Shown here: one piece after another, positions 37,208-47,222 of the stretch
Layout: each line of letters opens with the position of its first letter
Numbering within the stretch: the first letter of the stretch is position 1
Assembly: GCF_003858455.1 (NCBI RefSeq)
Contig: NZ_RQZF01000002.1
Coordinates: 310,001 to 374,000, forward strand
Direction: 5' to 3'
Source: Schaalia canis
GTDB taxonomy: Bacteria > Actinomycetota > Actinomycetes > Actinomycetales > Actinomycetaceae
Length of the DNA: 64,000 nucleotides
Position numbers and translations under genes: made by a program
The notes under the pieces: generated by a model
Database searches by the model: none
What the model was told of the DNA's origin: nothing
The model's input: the letters and a program-made list of their open reading frames with translations, nothing else

Positions 37208-40000
37208 TCAGCGGCGGCGTGTACGCGCGACCATGAATCCACCAACGACAAGCAGTGCACCTGCGCCAGCCATCAGGCCAGCATCCATACCGGTCTTGGC
37301 GAGACCAGCCTTCGGTGCCGAGCTCTTGGGGTGGAAAGTCTCTTGCGAAGCCTTCGGGTTATCTGTCTTTGGTGTCTGCGATGATGCATTGTCCTGAGGC
37401 TTCACACCCCCCTGCGGCTTCGTATCACCCTGCGACTTCGCGTCGTCCTGCGGCTTGCCGTCAGGCGTAGGAGTCACCTGGGGCTTGCCCCCCGGCGCAG
37501 GCTGACTTCCTGAGTTGCCGCCTGGGTTATTGTTACCGGGGTTGTTGCCACCGGGCGCGGGATCGGTGGTTGGCGGGACGGGCACGGAGGGCACTCCCAG
37601 TGGAGTGTCGTCACATGCGTCGCCAATACCGTCCTTGTCGGTGTCGATCTGTTCGGGGTTGCGATCTGCAGGGCAGTTGTCCTGCGCATCGTCAATGAGG
37701 TCGCCATCCTTGGTGACGGTTACCTCGACGGTGCCCACTGCGGTGTGTCCGAACTTGTCGGTGACACGCACAGCCACATTACCGGTGAAGGGTGCTGCGT
37801 AACGGTGGCCCTGCAGGGGGTTTGCTGCCTCGCCTGCGGGGGCCTCGGAGGTGAGGTCGTAGGTACCGTCCCCGTCGACATCCCATTCGTACTTCATGAT
37901 GCTTCCTTCGGCTGCGAAGGAGCCGGAGGCGTCGAGGACGAACTCTTCACCGACAGCGAGCACGTCAACGCTGCTGATGCGTGCTGTGGGCGGGTCGATG
38001 ATTAGCGGGCGCACTGTCTCCAGGGCGGTGACGTGTCCGCCTGTGGTGTGGGACAGGTTGGTCAGTGCGGGGCTGGTTTCGTTGTCGGGGTCGAGGACGA
38101 GGATTTCTGCGGTGTTCGCGGTGAAGGCGTCCTGAGCGAGCGCTGCCCAGTCAAGGGCATTGTTTGCGTCATTGTCGGCCAGTTCGCCATCGCCGAGAAG
38201 GAGCACTCGCTTGCGTGCGCCTGCGGTGAAGGGCATGGCGATAGCCTTTTTGAGGGCGTTGTAGACGGCGGGACCGCCAGCTTCGCCGTTTGCTTCGAGG
38301 CCATCGACGAGGGCGAGGAAGGCGTCGCGGTCGGCGGTGAACTCGCTGAGAACCATGACTTCTTCCAGGGGTGCTGCCGGAGCAGGCTGCGCGTTTTCAG
38401 CGGGCTTGTCGGCATTGCCAGCAGTGTTGGTGTCGCTGGTGACGGTGGCGTCTGCGGCGGTGTCGGTGGCCCCCGGTGCACCGGGAGTCGGAGTGTCGTT
38501 GGTGTTGCCAGTTGCAGCATCGCCGGACACAACAAGAGGTGTACCTACGAGGTCGTCAGTCTCATCGCTTTCCTCGGTGGAGGTCACCGTTGCTTCTGCC
38601 TCGACGGGTTGTGCTGCTTCTTCGAGGTCTTCTGCGGTAGTTGCCGAGCGGAATGCGCTTACTGAGCGGAAACCGGCAACTGTGCGAGGAGCGGGTGCGG
38701 CGTTGGCTGCGGGCGCTTCTGCTTCTGCGGGGGCTGCTGGAGTTGCGCCTGGCGTTGCTTCGGGGGTCGCAGCGCCGGGGTTGGCATCTGCTCCAGGAGT
38801 GCCTTCAGCACCAGGGGTTGCTTCCGCGCCGGGTGCGGGTGCAGGCGGTGCTACGGGCAGGTCGCGGAAGGTCACGAGGGAGAAGCGTGCTTCCTTTCCG
38901 GCATCGGTGGCGGTGCGGGTTGCCTCGTCAACGACGCGACGGATCTGCTTCTTGATCTGGTCGAGCTTTTCAGCGGTGGCCGTGGAGGTTTCGACGACGA
39001 AGACAATGTCCGAGTCGCGCTTGGGGTTGCGCACGGAACGCACGTTGCTGGGAATACCAATCTTCTGCTGGAGAAGTTTGGCGATTTCCGCGTGGCCGGT
39101 GATATTGGGGTGGTACCAGGAAGCGTAATCAAACCAACCAGTGCCCTTGGAGATAATTTCACCATTAGGCCCCATCTGACCTTCATCTTCAATGAACTCA
39201 TTAAGCCAGCGCAGGGGGTTTCGCTTGTTTTCGTCAGGATCGGGTTCATGTCCAGTGAAATGCAATTCGGTGGGAACAAAGGTGATCTTCACCTTATTGG
39301 CGGGGTTGGTGTTCCATTCGTCAACAAGCTTTTGCTGCTCTTGAGTAGCGAATTGCCCAAATTGACGGACCTCGCGGGCTGCGGGGTAAGGCTTGCCGGG
39401 GCTAAACCAGCCAGGCTGCACGTGCCAGTCTTTGTCCATACTCAGCAGAGGGTAGCCCACTAAAATGATCTGAGAATCTTCCGCGACTTTAGCCTGCACT
39501 TGACGTAGAACCTCAACGATATTTTCACGGGTTGAGGGGAATGTATCCTTGGCGAATTTCATTGCTTTAGCGCACTTATTAATGCTTGAAATAGGGCCAG
39601 CGAAGCATCCCTTGACAATGTCTTCGAACTTGATGTCATTACCGCCGATGGTCAGCATGACGACATCCGTGGTTGGGTCAAGTGCTGGAATCTGCTTCTC
39701 AAGGACATTCTTCGTCACTGCACCTGATTCCGCCAGGTTATGCACGGTGGTGTGCACTCCCTGGGAGTTGAGCCAGTTGACGTAGGTGTGGCCCCAGTTG
39801 CGGGTGGAGCGATATGAGCCCTTCGGGCCATAGTAGGCTCCTGCGCCGTTGCCGGCGGTGTAGGAGTCTCCAATGAGAGTGACTGTCAGATACTTGCCGC
39901 TGTCATCGGCGTGTGCGGGGAGGGAGAAGGCGCCCATCGCGGTAGCGACGGTAGCCACCCCTGCTAGAAACCTCGTTGTTATCTTGAACATGCGCACCAT
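37208..40000 (-). CDS. Wall-anchored SGNH hydrolase with split vWA-like and PKD domains
   Basis: From ATG 40000 the protein has about 930 residues; a TTG at 40012 and an ATG at 39991 are alternatives and no start has a clear ribosome site. After a signal peptide ending LPAHA comes an SGNH hydrolase: GDSYTAGNGAGAYY (about 44), GGND and WYHPNITGHAE. A vWA-like domain opens with DIVFVVETSTAT, where the usual MIDAS Asp is Glu, and resumes with RKRVLLLGDGELADNDANN. The two parts are separated by about 160 residues rich in Pro, Ala, Gly, Thr and Glu (about 383-545). Then come a PKD-like domain (YEWDVDGDGTYDL), one thrombospondin-type-3 calcium repeat (DTDKDGIGDACDD), a Pro/Gly/Gln-rich wall stretch, the sortase motif LAKTG, a helix and RTRRR. 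Confidence 0.9.
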   Translation of the reverse strand: MVRMFKITTRFLAGVATVATAMGAFSLPAHADDSGKYLTVTLIGDSYTAGNGAGAYYGPKGSYRSTRNWGHTYVNWLNSQGVHTTVHNLAESGAVTKNVLEKQIPALDPTTDVVMLTIGGNDIKFEDIVKGCFAGPISSINKCAKAMKFAKDTFPSTRENIVEVLRQVQAKVAEDSQIILVGYPLLSMDKDWHVQPGWFSPGKPYPAAREVRQFGQFATQEQQKLVDEWNTNPANKVKITFVPTELHFTGHEPDPDENKRNPLRWLNEFIEDEGQMGPNGEIISKGTGWFDYASWYHPNITGHAEIAKLLQQKIGIPSNVRSVRNPKRDSDIVFVVETSTATAEKLDQIKKQIRRVVDEATRTATDAGKEARFSLVTFRDLPVAPPAPAPGAEATPGAEGTPGADANPGAATPEATPGATPAAPAEAEAPAANAAPAPRTVAGFRSVSAFRSATTAEDLEEAAQPVEAEATVTSTEESDETDDLVGTPLVVSGDAATGNTNDTPTPGAPGATDTAADATVTSDTNTAGNADKPAENAQPAPAAPLEEVMVLSEFTADRDAFLALVDGLEANGEAGGPAVYNALKKAIAMPFTAGARKRVLLLGDGELADNDANNALDWAALAQDAFTANTAEILVLDPDNETSPALTNLSHTTGGHVTALETVRPLIIDPPTARISSVDVLAVGEEFVLDASGSFAAEGSIMKYEWDVDGDGTYDLTSEAPAGEAANPLQGHRYAAPFTGNVAVRVTDKFGHTAVGTVEVTVTKDGDLIDDAQDNCPADRNPEQIDTDKDGIGDACDDTPLGVPSVPVPPTTDPAPGGNNPGNNNPGGNSGSQPAPGGKPQVTPTPDGKPQDDAKSQGDTKPQGGVKPQDNASSQTPKTDNPKASQETFHPKSSAPKAGLAKTGMDAGLMAGAGALLVVGGFMVARTRRR

Positions 40001-40262
40001 GCTAAAGGGCAATTTCGTGGCTTTATGACACTGACTCAGGTTTCAGACGCGAATGATTCAAATATGTGCAACTATTGCCTTTAATGAGGATTATCCCCTT
40101 CGTCAACATCATTTATAACGACGAAAAATTTGGACCTCCACGCCAAGGCCGCGAGCGTAAAGCACAGCAATTATGAACGTGCGGTCAAACTCTGGAGTGG
40201 CTCCCCTTACCGCCCCAAGAGCTTGTTTCTCTTGGAATGACAAGGAAAATCTATAGGAGCGG
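40001..40262. other. Intergenic, AT-rich stretch
   Basis: This segment is clearly less GC-rich than its surroundings, especially around 40040-40140. It presumably holds the promoter of the SGNH gene. No gene is supported. Confidence 0.4.
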
Positions 40263-40763
40263 TCAGAGATAGAAGATCTTGACTCGAAGCAGAGGAGCGG
40301 CAGTACCCTTCTCTTCAACCGATTGCTCAGGAGCATCCGAGACGGTCATAAATAATTGAAAACCTTGTGCGTCGGACATTTGCGCACACCAATGAATGTT
40401 TTCCGCACAGTTTTCCTCGACCGCCCAGCCATGCGTCTCCGCAAGGTTTTTCAGGCGCTCCGACTCCTTCACACTCGCCTCGCCCTCATCCTCTCCAGGC
40501 ACACTGAACTCGATATAAGCGGGCTCAGGTTTACTCATAAACTCGCCATTCGGACGCTGCGTACGGTCAATAAGACCGCCGTGAGTCTCCTCGGCTGTCT
40601 GCTCAACTGCCTGAACAAAGCTGAGGTTCCACAGGGCTGCGACCTCGTCAGGAGTCCCCCAAAAGTTCTTCGTCCGCCCCCATTCCCACATGCTGTAGGT
40701 CGCACCCACAGTCAGCGCCCCCAGCAATACCGCAATCACAATTTTTAGTCGCGCATTGGACAC
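40263..40763 (-). CDS. Membrane-anchored hypothetical protein
   Basis: The 166-residue protein starts at a GTG at 40763. A single N-terminal membrane helix (about residues 7-25) precedes a soluble acidic domain with a cysteine pair in EENCAENIHWCAQM, possibly a disulfide outside the cell. I do not recognise the family. The region is lower in GC than its neighbours, and no ribosome site is clear. Confidence 0.6.
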   Translation of the reverse strand: MSNARLKIVIAVLLGALTVGATYSMWEWGRTKNFWGTPDEVAALWNLSFVQAVEQTAEETHGGLIDRTQRPNGEFMSKPEPAYIEFSVPGEDEGEASVKESERLKNLAETHGWAVEENCAENIHWCAQMSDAQGFQLFMTVSDAPEQSVEEKGTAAPLLRVKIFYL

Positions 40764-41161
40764 TCTTCGTCACCAAACCTTTGAACTCGCTGACATGAAT
40801 CGTGCGACTAGTACACCACTGTTTCCACAAAGATTCCTGCTCGCACAAGCGGAGCAGCGACGAAGTCACGATAACTTGCCACGCCACATCCACTCACATT
40901 CGCTTCCGCTCCCCTATCTCCTCCCAACTTAATCCCTTCCCCCCTTTTTCACTGTCTCAGCCGATCCCTACGCCTGTTCTCTGCCTCAGCTGATCTATAG
41001 CCCTCATATCTGATCTATGGCCCTCACATCTCAGTTTCACCCTCTTCTTCCGCTCGTTCTGCATTAACCTGCGCCCGCGTGTACATCCAAGGCCTATACG
41101 GCCCAGGCTCCCGGCCCGCGTGTGCTGGACGCACACGCGGGCACCAGGATCGACCACTACC
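40764..41161. other. Intergenic region before the RNase H gene
   Basis: About 400 bases hold element P12. The sequence CTGATCTATRGCCCTCA is repeated twice around 40990-41030. No gene is supported. Confidence 0.5.
41071..41145. repeat. Dispersed palindromic element P12
   Basis: Arms GCGCCCGCGTGTACATCCA (41071-41089) and TGGACGCACACGCGGGCACC (41126-41145). It ends 16 bases before the RNase H start. Confidence 0.8.
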
Positions 41162-42217
41162 ATGGCAGCCATGACAATTCGGGCAGCGGTAGATGGTTCG
41201 GCTCTAGGAAATCCCGGCCCCGCCGGTTGGGCGTGGGTCGTCTCCCCCACCTGCTGGGACGCGGGCGGGTGGGATCATGGCACCAATAACCTGGGCGAGC
41301 TCACCGCAGTCCTTGAACTTTTGCGCGCAACACGCGATGCCGACCTTGTCGACGAGCCTCTCCACATCCTGGCGGATTCGCAGTACGCGATTAACGTCAT
41401 CACGAAGTGGATGCACGGCTGGAAGAAGAAAGGCTGGGTCAAGACCGATAAGAAGCCCATTGCCAACCTTGAGGTCATTCAAGAGATTGATCGGCTTATC
41501 GCAGGACGCCAGGTAACTTTTGAATGGGTGCGAGGCCACACCGGCCACCCGATGAATGAACGCGCTGATGATCTGGCGCGCGGTGCTGCCGAGACCCACC
41601 AAAGAGGCGGCGTCGTCCAAGGTGGGCCCGGTTTTAATGGTGCCGCTGGAATTACGGATGCTTCAGCATCCATCAATAGCACGGAAACCGTCGACGAAGA
41701 TACAGCTCCCTTCTCTGCGGCTGCCAATGCACCCAACCCTCTGTCCTCTCCTTCAGGCTCCGGCGTGTGCGCCCACAACGATTCTGCTTTTAATCGCCCC
41801 CCAGAAAGCGTCGGCGCACATCTGGGAGCCGATATTGAAACCGCCCCCACTTCCCCAGCCCTCCCCACTCTCACGCGCAGCGATGTTCTCGCTGCTCAAA
41901 AGGCCGTCATCACCGCATGGACCAGTGCTCTCCCCGATGAAGTCACCCCGTGGCTCGCCTCGGGCTTTGAACGCGTGTGGCCCAATGGGGCGGTAACAGA
42001 CACCTTCTACGGCCCCTGCCCACCGCATGTAAGTATCAGCCGAATTCATGCTCATGAGGCTGGCAATACGATGCTCACCCGCTTTGAGCTGAGCTGGAGC
42101 ACCGGCTCCTCTGTTGAAACAGGCCTGTGGATTCCCACCGCAGAAGGCCCGCGCCTCCTTCACTATCAATCCACTATCGTCTCCTCCTCCACCACCAAGA
42201 CAGACAACAACCCTTAA
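41162..42217 (+). CDS. rnhA: Ribonuclease HI with C-terminal NTF2-like domain
   Basis: ATG 41162 (or 41171) gives about 351 residues, more than twice the usual RNase HI length. The N-terminal 150 residues are a complete RNase HI, which cuts RNA in RNA-DNA hybrids. The catalytic acids are in VDGSALGN, NNLGELTAV, ADSQYAI and NERADDLA. A disordered linker contains an in-frame copy of dispersed element P13. The C-terminal about 110 residues (DVLAAQKAVITAWTSALPDE, then FELSWSTGSSVETGLWIPT) look like a DUF4440/SnoaL-type NTF2 fold. A role for the second domain cannot be given. Confidence 0.9.
   Translation: MAAMTIRAAVDGSALGNPGPAGWAWVVSPTCWDAGGWDHGTNNLGELTAVLELLRATRDADLVDEPLHILADSQYAINVITKWMHGWKKKGWVKTDKKPIANLEVIQEIDRLIAGRQVTFEWVRGHTGHPMNERADDLARGAAETHQRGGVVQGGPGFNGAAGITDASASINSTETVDEDTAPFSAAANAPNPLSSPSGSGVCAHNDSAFNRPPESVGAHLGADIETAPTSPALPTLTRSDVLAAQKAVITAWTSALPDEVTPWLASGFERVWPNGAVTDTFYGPCPPHVSISRIHAHEAGNTMLTRFELSWSTGSSVETGLWIPTAEGPRLLHYQSTIVSSSTTKTDNNP
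41756..41830. repeat. Dispersed palindromic element P13, inside the RNase H gene
   Basis: Arms GGCTCCGGCGTGTGCGCCCA (41756-41775) and TCGGCGCACATCTGGGAGCC (41811-41830) span exactly 75 bp and are translated in frame in the linker. Confidence 0.75.
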
Positions 42218-42238
42218 ATGCGGGATCGTTAAGCCTCA

Positions 42239-42919
42239 ATGTCCTCATCTTTTATCGCCGATTTACGCTCTGCGATCCGTATTTCTTCACCCGCTGGCCT
42301 GGGCCTCTTTCCCCTGGGGGTCGCCCTTGGGCTGCTTGTGATCCAGGCTGGATTGCCCTGGTGGGTTGCACCCGCACTGTCGGTGGCGGCCTATGCGGGG
42401 TCAGCCGAGTTCATCCTTGTGGGACTCATGACGGCGGGCACTTCCCTCACGACTATCGCGGTGACAACTGCGCTGGTGAATTTCCGCCACGTGTTCTACG
42501 CCTTCTCTTTCCCTCTTCACGCTGTGCGCTCAGCGTTGGGAAAGACCTACGCCATGTACGCCCTAACTGACGAGGCCTACGCGCTCACCGCTGCAAGTGA
42601 CAGGCAATGGCGGTCGCGTGAACTGTTGTTTACTCAAGCGGCTTTACAGAGCTACTGGGTGTTAGGTGGCCTGGTGGGAGTTGCGATCGCGCAGGTGTTG
42701 CCTTTTGAGCTGGCAGGCATGGACTTTGCGCTCTGCGCCCTGTTTATCACCTTGGCGTTGGATGCCTGCCGCACACCCCGCAATGCCGCGAGCGCTGCGT
42801 TGGGTGCCCTGTGTTTTCTTGGGGCGATGTGGCTGGCACCTGATTCGACGCTTTTTGTTGCGATGACGGCCTTTGGGTTGATGTTGATGGTCGCAATTAT
42901 TGCAAGGAGGGCGCGATGA
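42239..42919 (+). CDS. azlC: AzlC family branched-chain amino acid exporter subunit
   Basis: The 226-residue membrane protein has the AzlC pattern: GLGLFPLGVALGLLVIQAGL, SGSAEFI-like YAGSAEFILVGLM and NFRHVFYAFSFPL. AzlC with AzlD exports branched-chain amino acids and analogues. It starts 21 bases after the RNase H gene and overlaps azlD by four bases (ATGA). Confidence 0.92.
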   Translation: MSSSFIADLRSAIRISSPAGLGLFPLGVALGLLVIQAGLPWWVAPALSVAAYAGSAEFILVGLMTAGTSLTTIAVTTALVNFRHVFYAFSFPLHAVRSALGKTYAMYALTDEAYALTAASDRQWRSRELLFTQAALQSYWVLGGLVGVAIAQVLPFELAGMDFALCALFITLALDACRTPRNAASAALGALCFLGAMWLAPDSTLFVAMTAFGLMLMVAIIARRAR

Positions 42920-43278
42920 GTCTGGGCTATATTGCCGCTGTCATGGTGATTGTTTTTGCCGTTGATTTTGCTTTGCGGGCTCTGCCTTTTGCCGCGCTAG
43001 AACCCTTGCGAGAGTCAGATATCGTTCAAGCTCTGGCTCGTTGGATGCCTGCTGGCGTGTTGGCTATCCTGGCCGTTGCAACCTTTGTTGGTGCCGCCTG
43101 GCCTGGGCAGGGTGTGAGCTTGGCGGAGGCGGGCTCAGCTACCTCTTGGCGGTGGGTGCCAGCAGTCGTGGCGTCTGTGGCCACCATCGCGATTCATCTG
43201 CTCTCAGGCAGGCGAACGCTGTGGAGCGTGGGTGGCGGGACAGTGACATTCATGCTTCTCCTCCCCTTCTTTTCGTGA
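42916..43278 (+). CDS. azlD: AzlD family branched-chain amino acid exporter subunit
   Basis: The 120-residue protein has four membrane helices and the AzlD pattern DFALRALPFAALEPLRES followed by RWMPAGVLAILAVATF. It is translationally coupled to azlC behind GCAAGGAGGG. The pair acts as one exporter. Confidence 0.92.
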   Translation: MSLGYIAAVMVIVFAVDFALRALPFAALEPLRESDIVQALARWMPAGVLAILAVATFVGAAWPGQGVSLAEAGSATSWRWVPAVVASVATIAIHLLSGRRTLWSVGGGTVTFMLLLPFFS

Positions 43279-43657
43279 ATCGCTTCTTGCGCCCCGTCCT
43301 GACATTCCGTGGCCTCTAATGGTGTGTCTGGCTGCTTGTATACATTTCTACATGCTGCTCCTGCGAGTCAGCCCATCCCCGGGATGACTGCGATTCGTCA
43401 CTTGTTGAGGGTCGCGCGATTCTCTTTCGCAGCATCCCGCTGCCCGATTCTCCGGTATTTCGGTAGTTCGGTATTCCGATAGATCAGCGTGGCGGTAGTT
43501 CGGTATTCCGGTATAGCGGTATCTCGCCTCTCCGGTTCCCAGGTGTGCGCCCAGCAAGAAACAGCCTCTGTTGGCAAGGCTTTCTCCGTTGGACTCACAC
43601 CTGGGCGCACGCCAGCTAGCTACCCATCCCAGCGCGTCGACGCACTACCCTTGATCC
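43279..43657. other. Intergenic region with short repeats
   Basis: It holds two copies of CGGTAGTTCGGTATTCCG (43461-43478 and 43493-43510, period 32), further CGGTAT half-units, and element P14. No gene is supported. Confidence 0.6.
43534..43609. repeat. Dispersed palindromic element P14
   Basis: Arms GGTTCCCAGGTGTGCGCCCA (43534-43553) and TGGACTCACACCTGGGCGCA (43590-43609). Confidence 0.8.
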
Positions 43658-44968
43658 ATGCGCACTTTGACCTACACCCAGCATTCCTGTACCGTCCATG
43701 AGCACCGGTGGGATGTGCCCCTTGACCACTCGCGCCCTGTGGGGCCAAGCAATCCCACGATTGAGATCTTCGCCCGCGAGATTATCCGCTCGGGGGGAGA
43801 AAGCCTCCCCTACCTGGTTTTCTTGCAGGGAGGTCCGGGTGGGTCGGGTCCTCGCCAGGGCGATTGGCGCGATGGGTGGATTGGCCGCGCGCTGGAGGAC
43901 TACCGCGTGGTGCTGATGGATCAGCGCGGGACGGGCCAGTCCTCGCGTTTGGATGCTCAGACTCTGGCTGCTTTCCCTGATAATCAGGCTCGTGCTGATT
44001 ATGCGGCGTTCTTCCGCCAGGATCAGATTGTGCGTGATGCTGAGGTCATTCGCGCTGACCTGTGCGGGGATGAACCGTGGACGACTCTTGGCCAGTCCTA
44101 CGGTGGCTTCATCACATTGTCCTATCTGTCTTTGGCCCCCGAAGGACTCAAGGCTTCTCTTATTACGGGCGGCCTGCCGGGTTTGGTTCATGTTGATGAC
44201 ATTTACCGGCGCACCTATGCGGCCACCGCCGCCCGCAATAAGGTCTACTTCCGTCAATTCCCTGGTGATGAGCGCACTATCCGTGAAATTGCCGCCCATC
44301 TGCGTGGCACCGAAGAGTTCCTTCCCACGGGCGAGCGCCTCTCGGCCACACGTTTCCGTATGATTGGCATGGGTTTGGGCACTCAGACCCGCACCGATCT
44401 ACTCCATTTCATGCTGGAGGGCCCGTGGGTACACATCAATGGTGAGCGCCGCTTGTCGACGAAGTTCCTCTCTCAGGTGGGCGCGGAGGTTGCTATGACT
44501 CCAATGTATGGCTACATGCATGAGTCGATCTACGCTGCGGCCACTCCCCGCCTTGCGGGCACGCGGACGAATTGGAGCGCGGATCGTTTGGCTGAAGAAA
44601 CAGAGGGCTTTGCCAAGGATGCTGATCCTTTGGATGAGTCCATGCCGTATTACCTGACGGGCGAGCACATGATGCGGGCTTTCTTTGCTGAGGATCCACA
44701 GCTTGCGCCTTTGGCGGGGATGACGGAGATTTTGGCTCAGCGCAGTGAGTGGACGCCGGTGTATTTGCCGGAAGTGCTTGCACACAACGAGGTTCCCGTT
44801 GCCGCTGCTGTTTACTACGACGACATGTTTGTTCCGCGTGATTTGTCGATGGATACCGCTGAGCTGATTGGGGCGCGGACATGGGTGACGAGTGAGTATC
44901 AGCATGATGGCCTGCGCGCGTCGGGTGGAAAGGTGCTCGATCATCTGCTGACGTTGATCGCGGACTGA
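43658..44968 (+). CDS. Prolyl aminopeptidase-like alpha/beta hydrolase
   Basis: The 436-residue protein has the proline iminopeptidase pattern: the oxyanion region LQGGPGGSG, VVLMDQRGTGQSSR, the nucleophile elbow GQSYGGF (Ser about residue 147), and a C-terminal His in SEYQHDGLRASGG. It would release N-terminal proline from peptides in the cytoplasm. No ribosome site precedes ATG 43658. TACCCT lies six bases upstream, so the mRNA may be leaderless. Confidence 0.9.
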   Translation: MRTLTYTQHSCTVHEHRWDVPLDHSRPVGPSNPTIEIFAREIIRSGGESLPYLVFLQGGPGGSGPRQGDWRDGWIGRALEDYRVVLMDQRGTGQSSRLDAQTLAAFPDNQARADYAAFFRQDQIVRDAEVIRADLCGDEPWTTLGQSYGGFITLSYLSLAPEGLKASLITGGLPGLVHVDDIYRRTYAATAARNKVYFRQFPGDERTIREIAAHLRGTEEFLPTGERLSATRFRMIGMGLGTQTRTDLLHFMLEGPWVHINGERRLSTKFLSQVGAEVAMTPMYGYMHESIYAAATPRLAGTRTNWSADRLAEETEGFAKDADPLDESMPYYLTGEHMMRAFFAEDPQLAPLAGMTEILAQRSEWTPVYLPEVLAHNEVPVAAAVYYDDMFVPRDLSMDTAELIGARTWVTSEYQHDGLRASGGKVLDHLLTLIAD

Positions 44969-45336
44969 GAGCGTTGTTGAGGGTGGCGGGCAGGGAGCCA
45001 GTCCCGCCTAGAGCTGGGGTTTGGCGTCAGTAGGTGCTGGCTTCCTTTCCTGTTCTCCCCTGTTCTCCTTGGGTTCGGCCATCCTCATGTTGTACGAGGC
45101 CGACGCCGCCAACACCTTTGATGGGGAACGTGGCGTGACGCTGGAGGCTCGGCAGCGTTGGCTGGCGTTTTTCGCATGCTCCTAGGGATGAACGGCCCCG
45201 TCCCCGCCTACGCCCTCTTGCCTCTGGCCTGGGCTCTCTTATACCCAGCCTTTCCGAGCCTGCGCATCTTTTCCCTGCCCCGCCGGATTGGGGTGGGATG
45301 CATTATTGTGAGCTGTATTCGATTAAAGGAGTTCCT
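44969..45336. other. Intergenic region, possible decayed membrane-protein gene
   Basis: A short frame from about 45087 to a stop near 45183 (MLYEADAANTFDGERGV) is followed in another frame by GPVPAYALLPLAWALLYPAF (to about 45260). Together they look like parts of one membrane protein split by a frameshift. Evidence is weak. GGCGGG/CCCGCC at about 44984-45009 could be a weak terminator. Confidence 0.25.
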
Positions 45337-45873
45337 ATGACGTGTCCGGTTCTTGGCTCATGCCCGTGTGCCCAGCGTTATGTTGAGCTATTGGATAGGT
45401 ATCCGCAGCTCAGCAGTGCAGTCATCAATGGTGTGGGGGTCTTTTCCTGGTATGCAATGCCTGATGCGATCCGTTCACGCGCGGTGCGAACCCTGCTGAA
45501 GACTGGGATTTTGAGCGTCATGGTCCATCACGGCGCGCGCGAGGTCTGCAAGGTTTCCGAAGATGTGAAGGAGGCTGTCGCAGAAGCACGCGAGAACGGG
45601 ATTTCTTTGACTCCCTACATCGGCGCGGGTGCAGCAGCAGTGGCGCTCAGTGGTGTCGTTGCGGTACTTGGTGAGCGCTTCTTGTTCCGACGAGGTGAGC
45701 GTCGCCGTGTTGAAGGCCGCGCACTTGCCCATACTCGTCAGGCTCTGCCTTTGGCTGCCTTGGCGCTGACTCCGGCCCTTCTGAGCCGTTACCTTGATGG
45801 CGGCGAGTACGCATACATTCAAGATGGCGAGGGCGGTTGCGGCGGTAACTGCGATTGCTCCTGCGGGAAGTGA
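45337..45873 (+). CDS. Hypothetical membrane protein with Cys-rich C-terminus
   Basis: ATG 45337 follows AAAGGAGTTCCT and gives 178 residues. The N-terminus has CPVLGSCPCAQRY. Two probable membrane segments follow (about 105-125 and 150-165). The chain ends in GGCGGNCDCSCGK, so Cys clusters sit at both ends. I do not recognise the family. The clusters might bind a metal or form disulfides. A strong terminator follows at 45970-46000. Confidence 0.7.
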   Translation: MTCPVLGSCPCAQRYVELLDRYPQLSSAVINGVGVFSWYAMPDAIRSRAVRTLLKTGILSVMVHHGAREVCKVSEDVKEAVAEARENGISLTPYIGAGAAAVALSGVVAVLGERFLFRRGERRRVEGRALAHTRQALPLAALALTPALLSRYLDGGEYAYIQDGEGGCGGNCDCSCGK

Positions 45874-45969
45874 CGCGGTTTTAAGCGCACTTCGCGGTGC
45901 ATAACACGCCTTCTCATCTGCTCTGATGGTGCCTGGTTCTTTCTGAATCACCGTATTGCTTGATCCCCC

Positions 45970-46000
45970 ATGCCCCTGCGGGCCGCGCCCGCAGGGGCAT
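45970..46000 (+). terminator. Terminator upstream of nrdF
   Basis: ATGCCCCTGCGGG (45970-45982) pairs perfectly with 45988-46000. Confidence 0.75.
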
Positions 46001-46054
46001 GGTTGTTCTCACGCGATCCTCCCTCCTAAATCTCAGACTAAGCAGGTAGGCTGA

Positions 46055-47065
<1,011 letters not shown>

Positions 47066-47098
47066 TCCGCCTCGCCTTCCTGCCGTAACCTCTTTATT

Positions 47099-47130
47099 CC
47101 GGGGCGCGTCCACAACGTGACGCGCCCCGG
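47099..47130 (+). terminator. Terminator of nrdF
   Basis: CCGGGGCGCGTC (47099-47110) pairs perfectly with GACGCGCCCCGG (47119-47130). Confidence 0.75.
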
Positions 47131-47222
47131 GCAGCTGTGGGCCCCTTTCGTTAGCCTGGCAGGGTGAGCGCTTGTCAATGGATGACAGTGTTCACTGCTT
47201 CGGCTAGGAAAGGGGCCTCACT

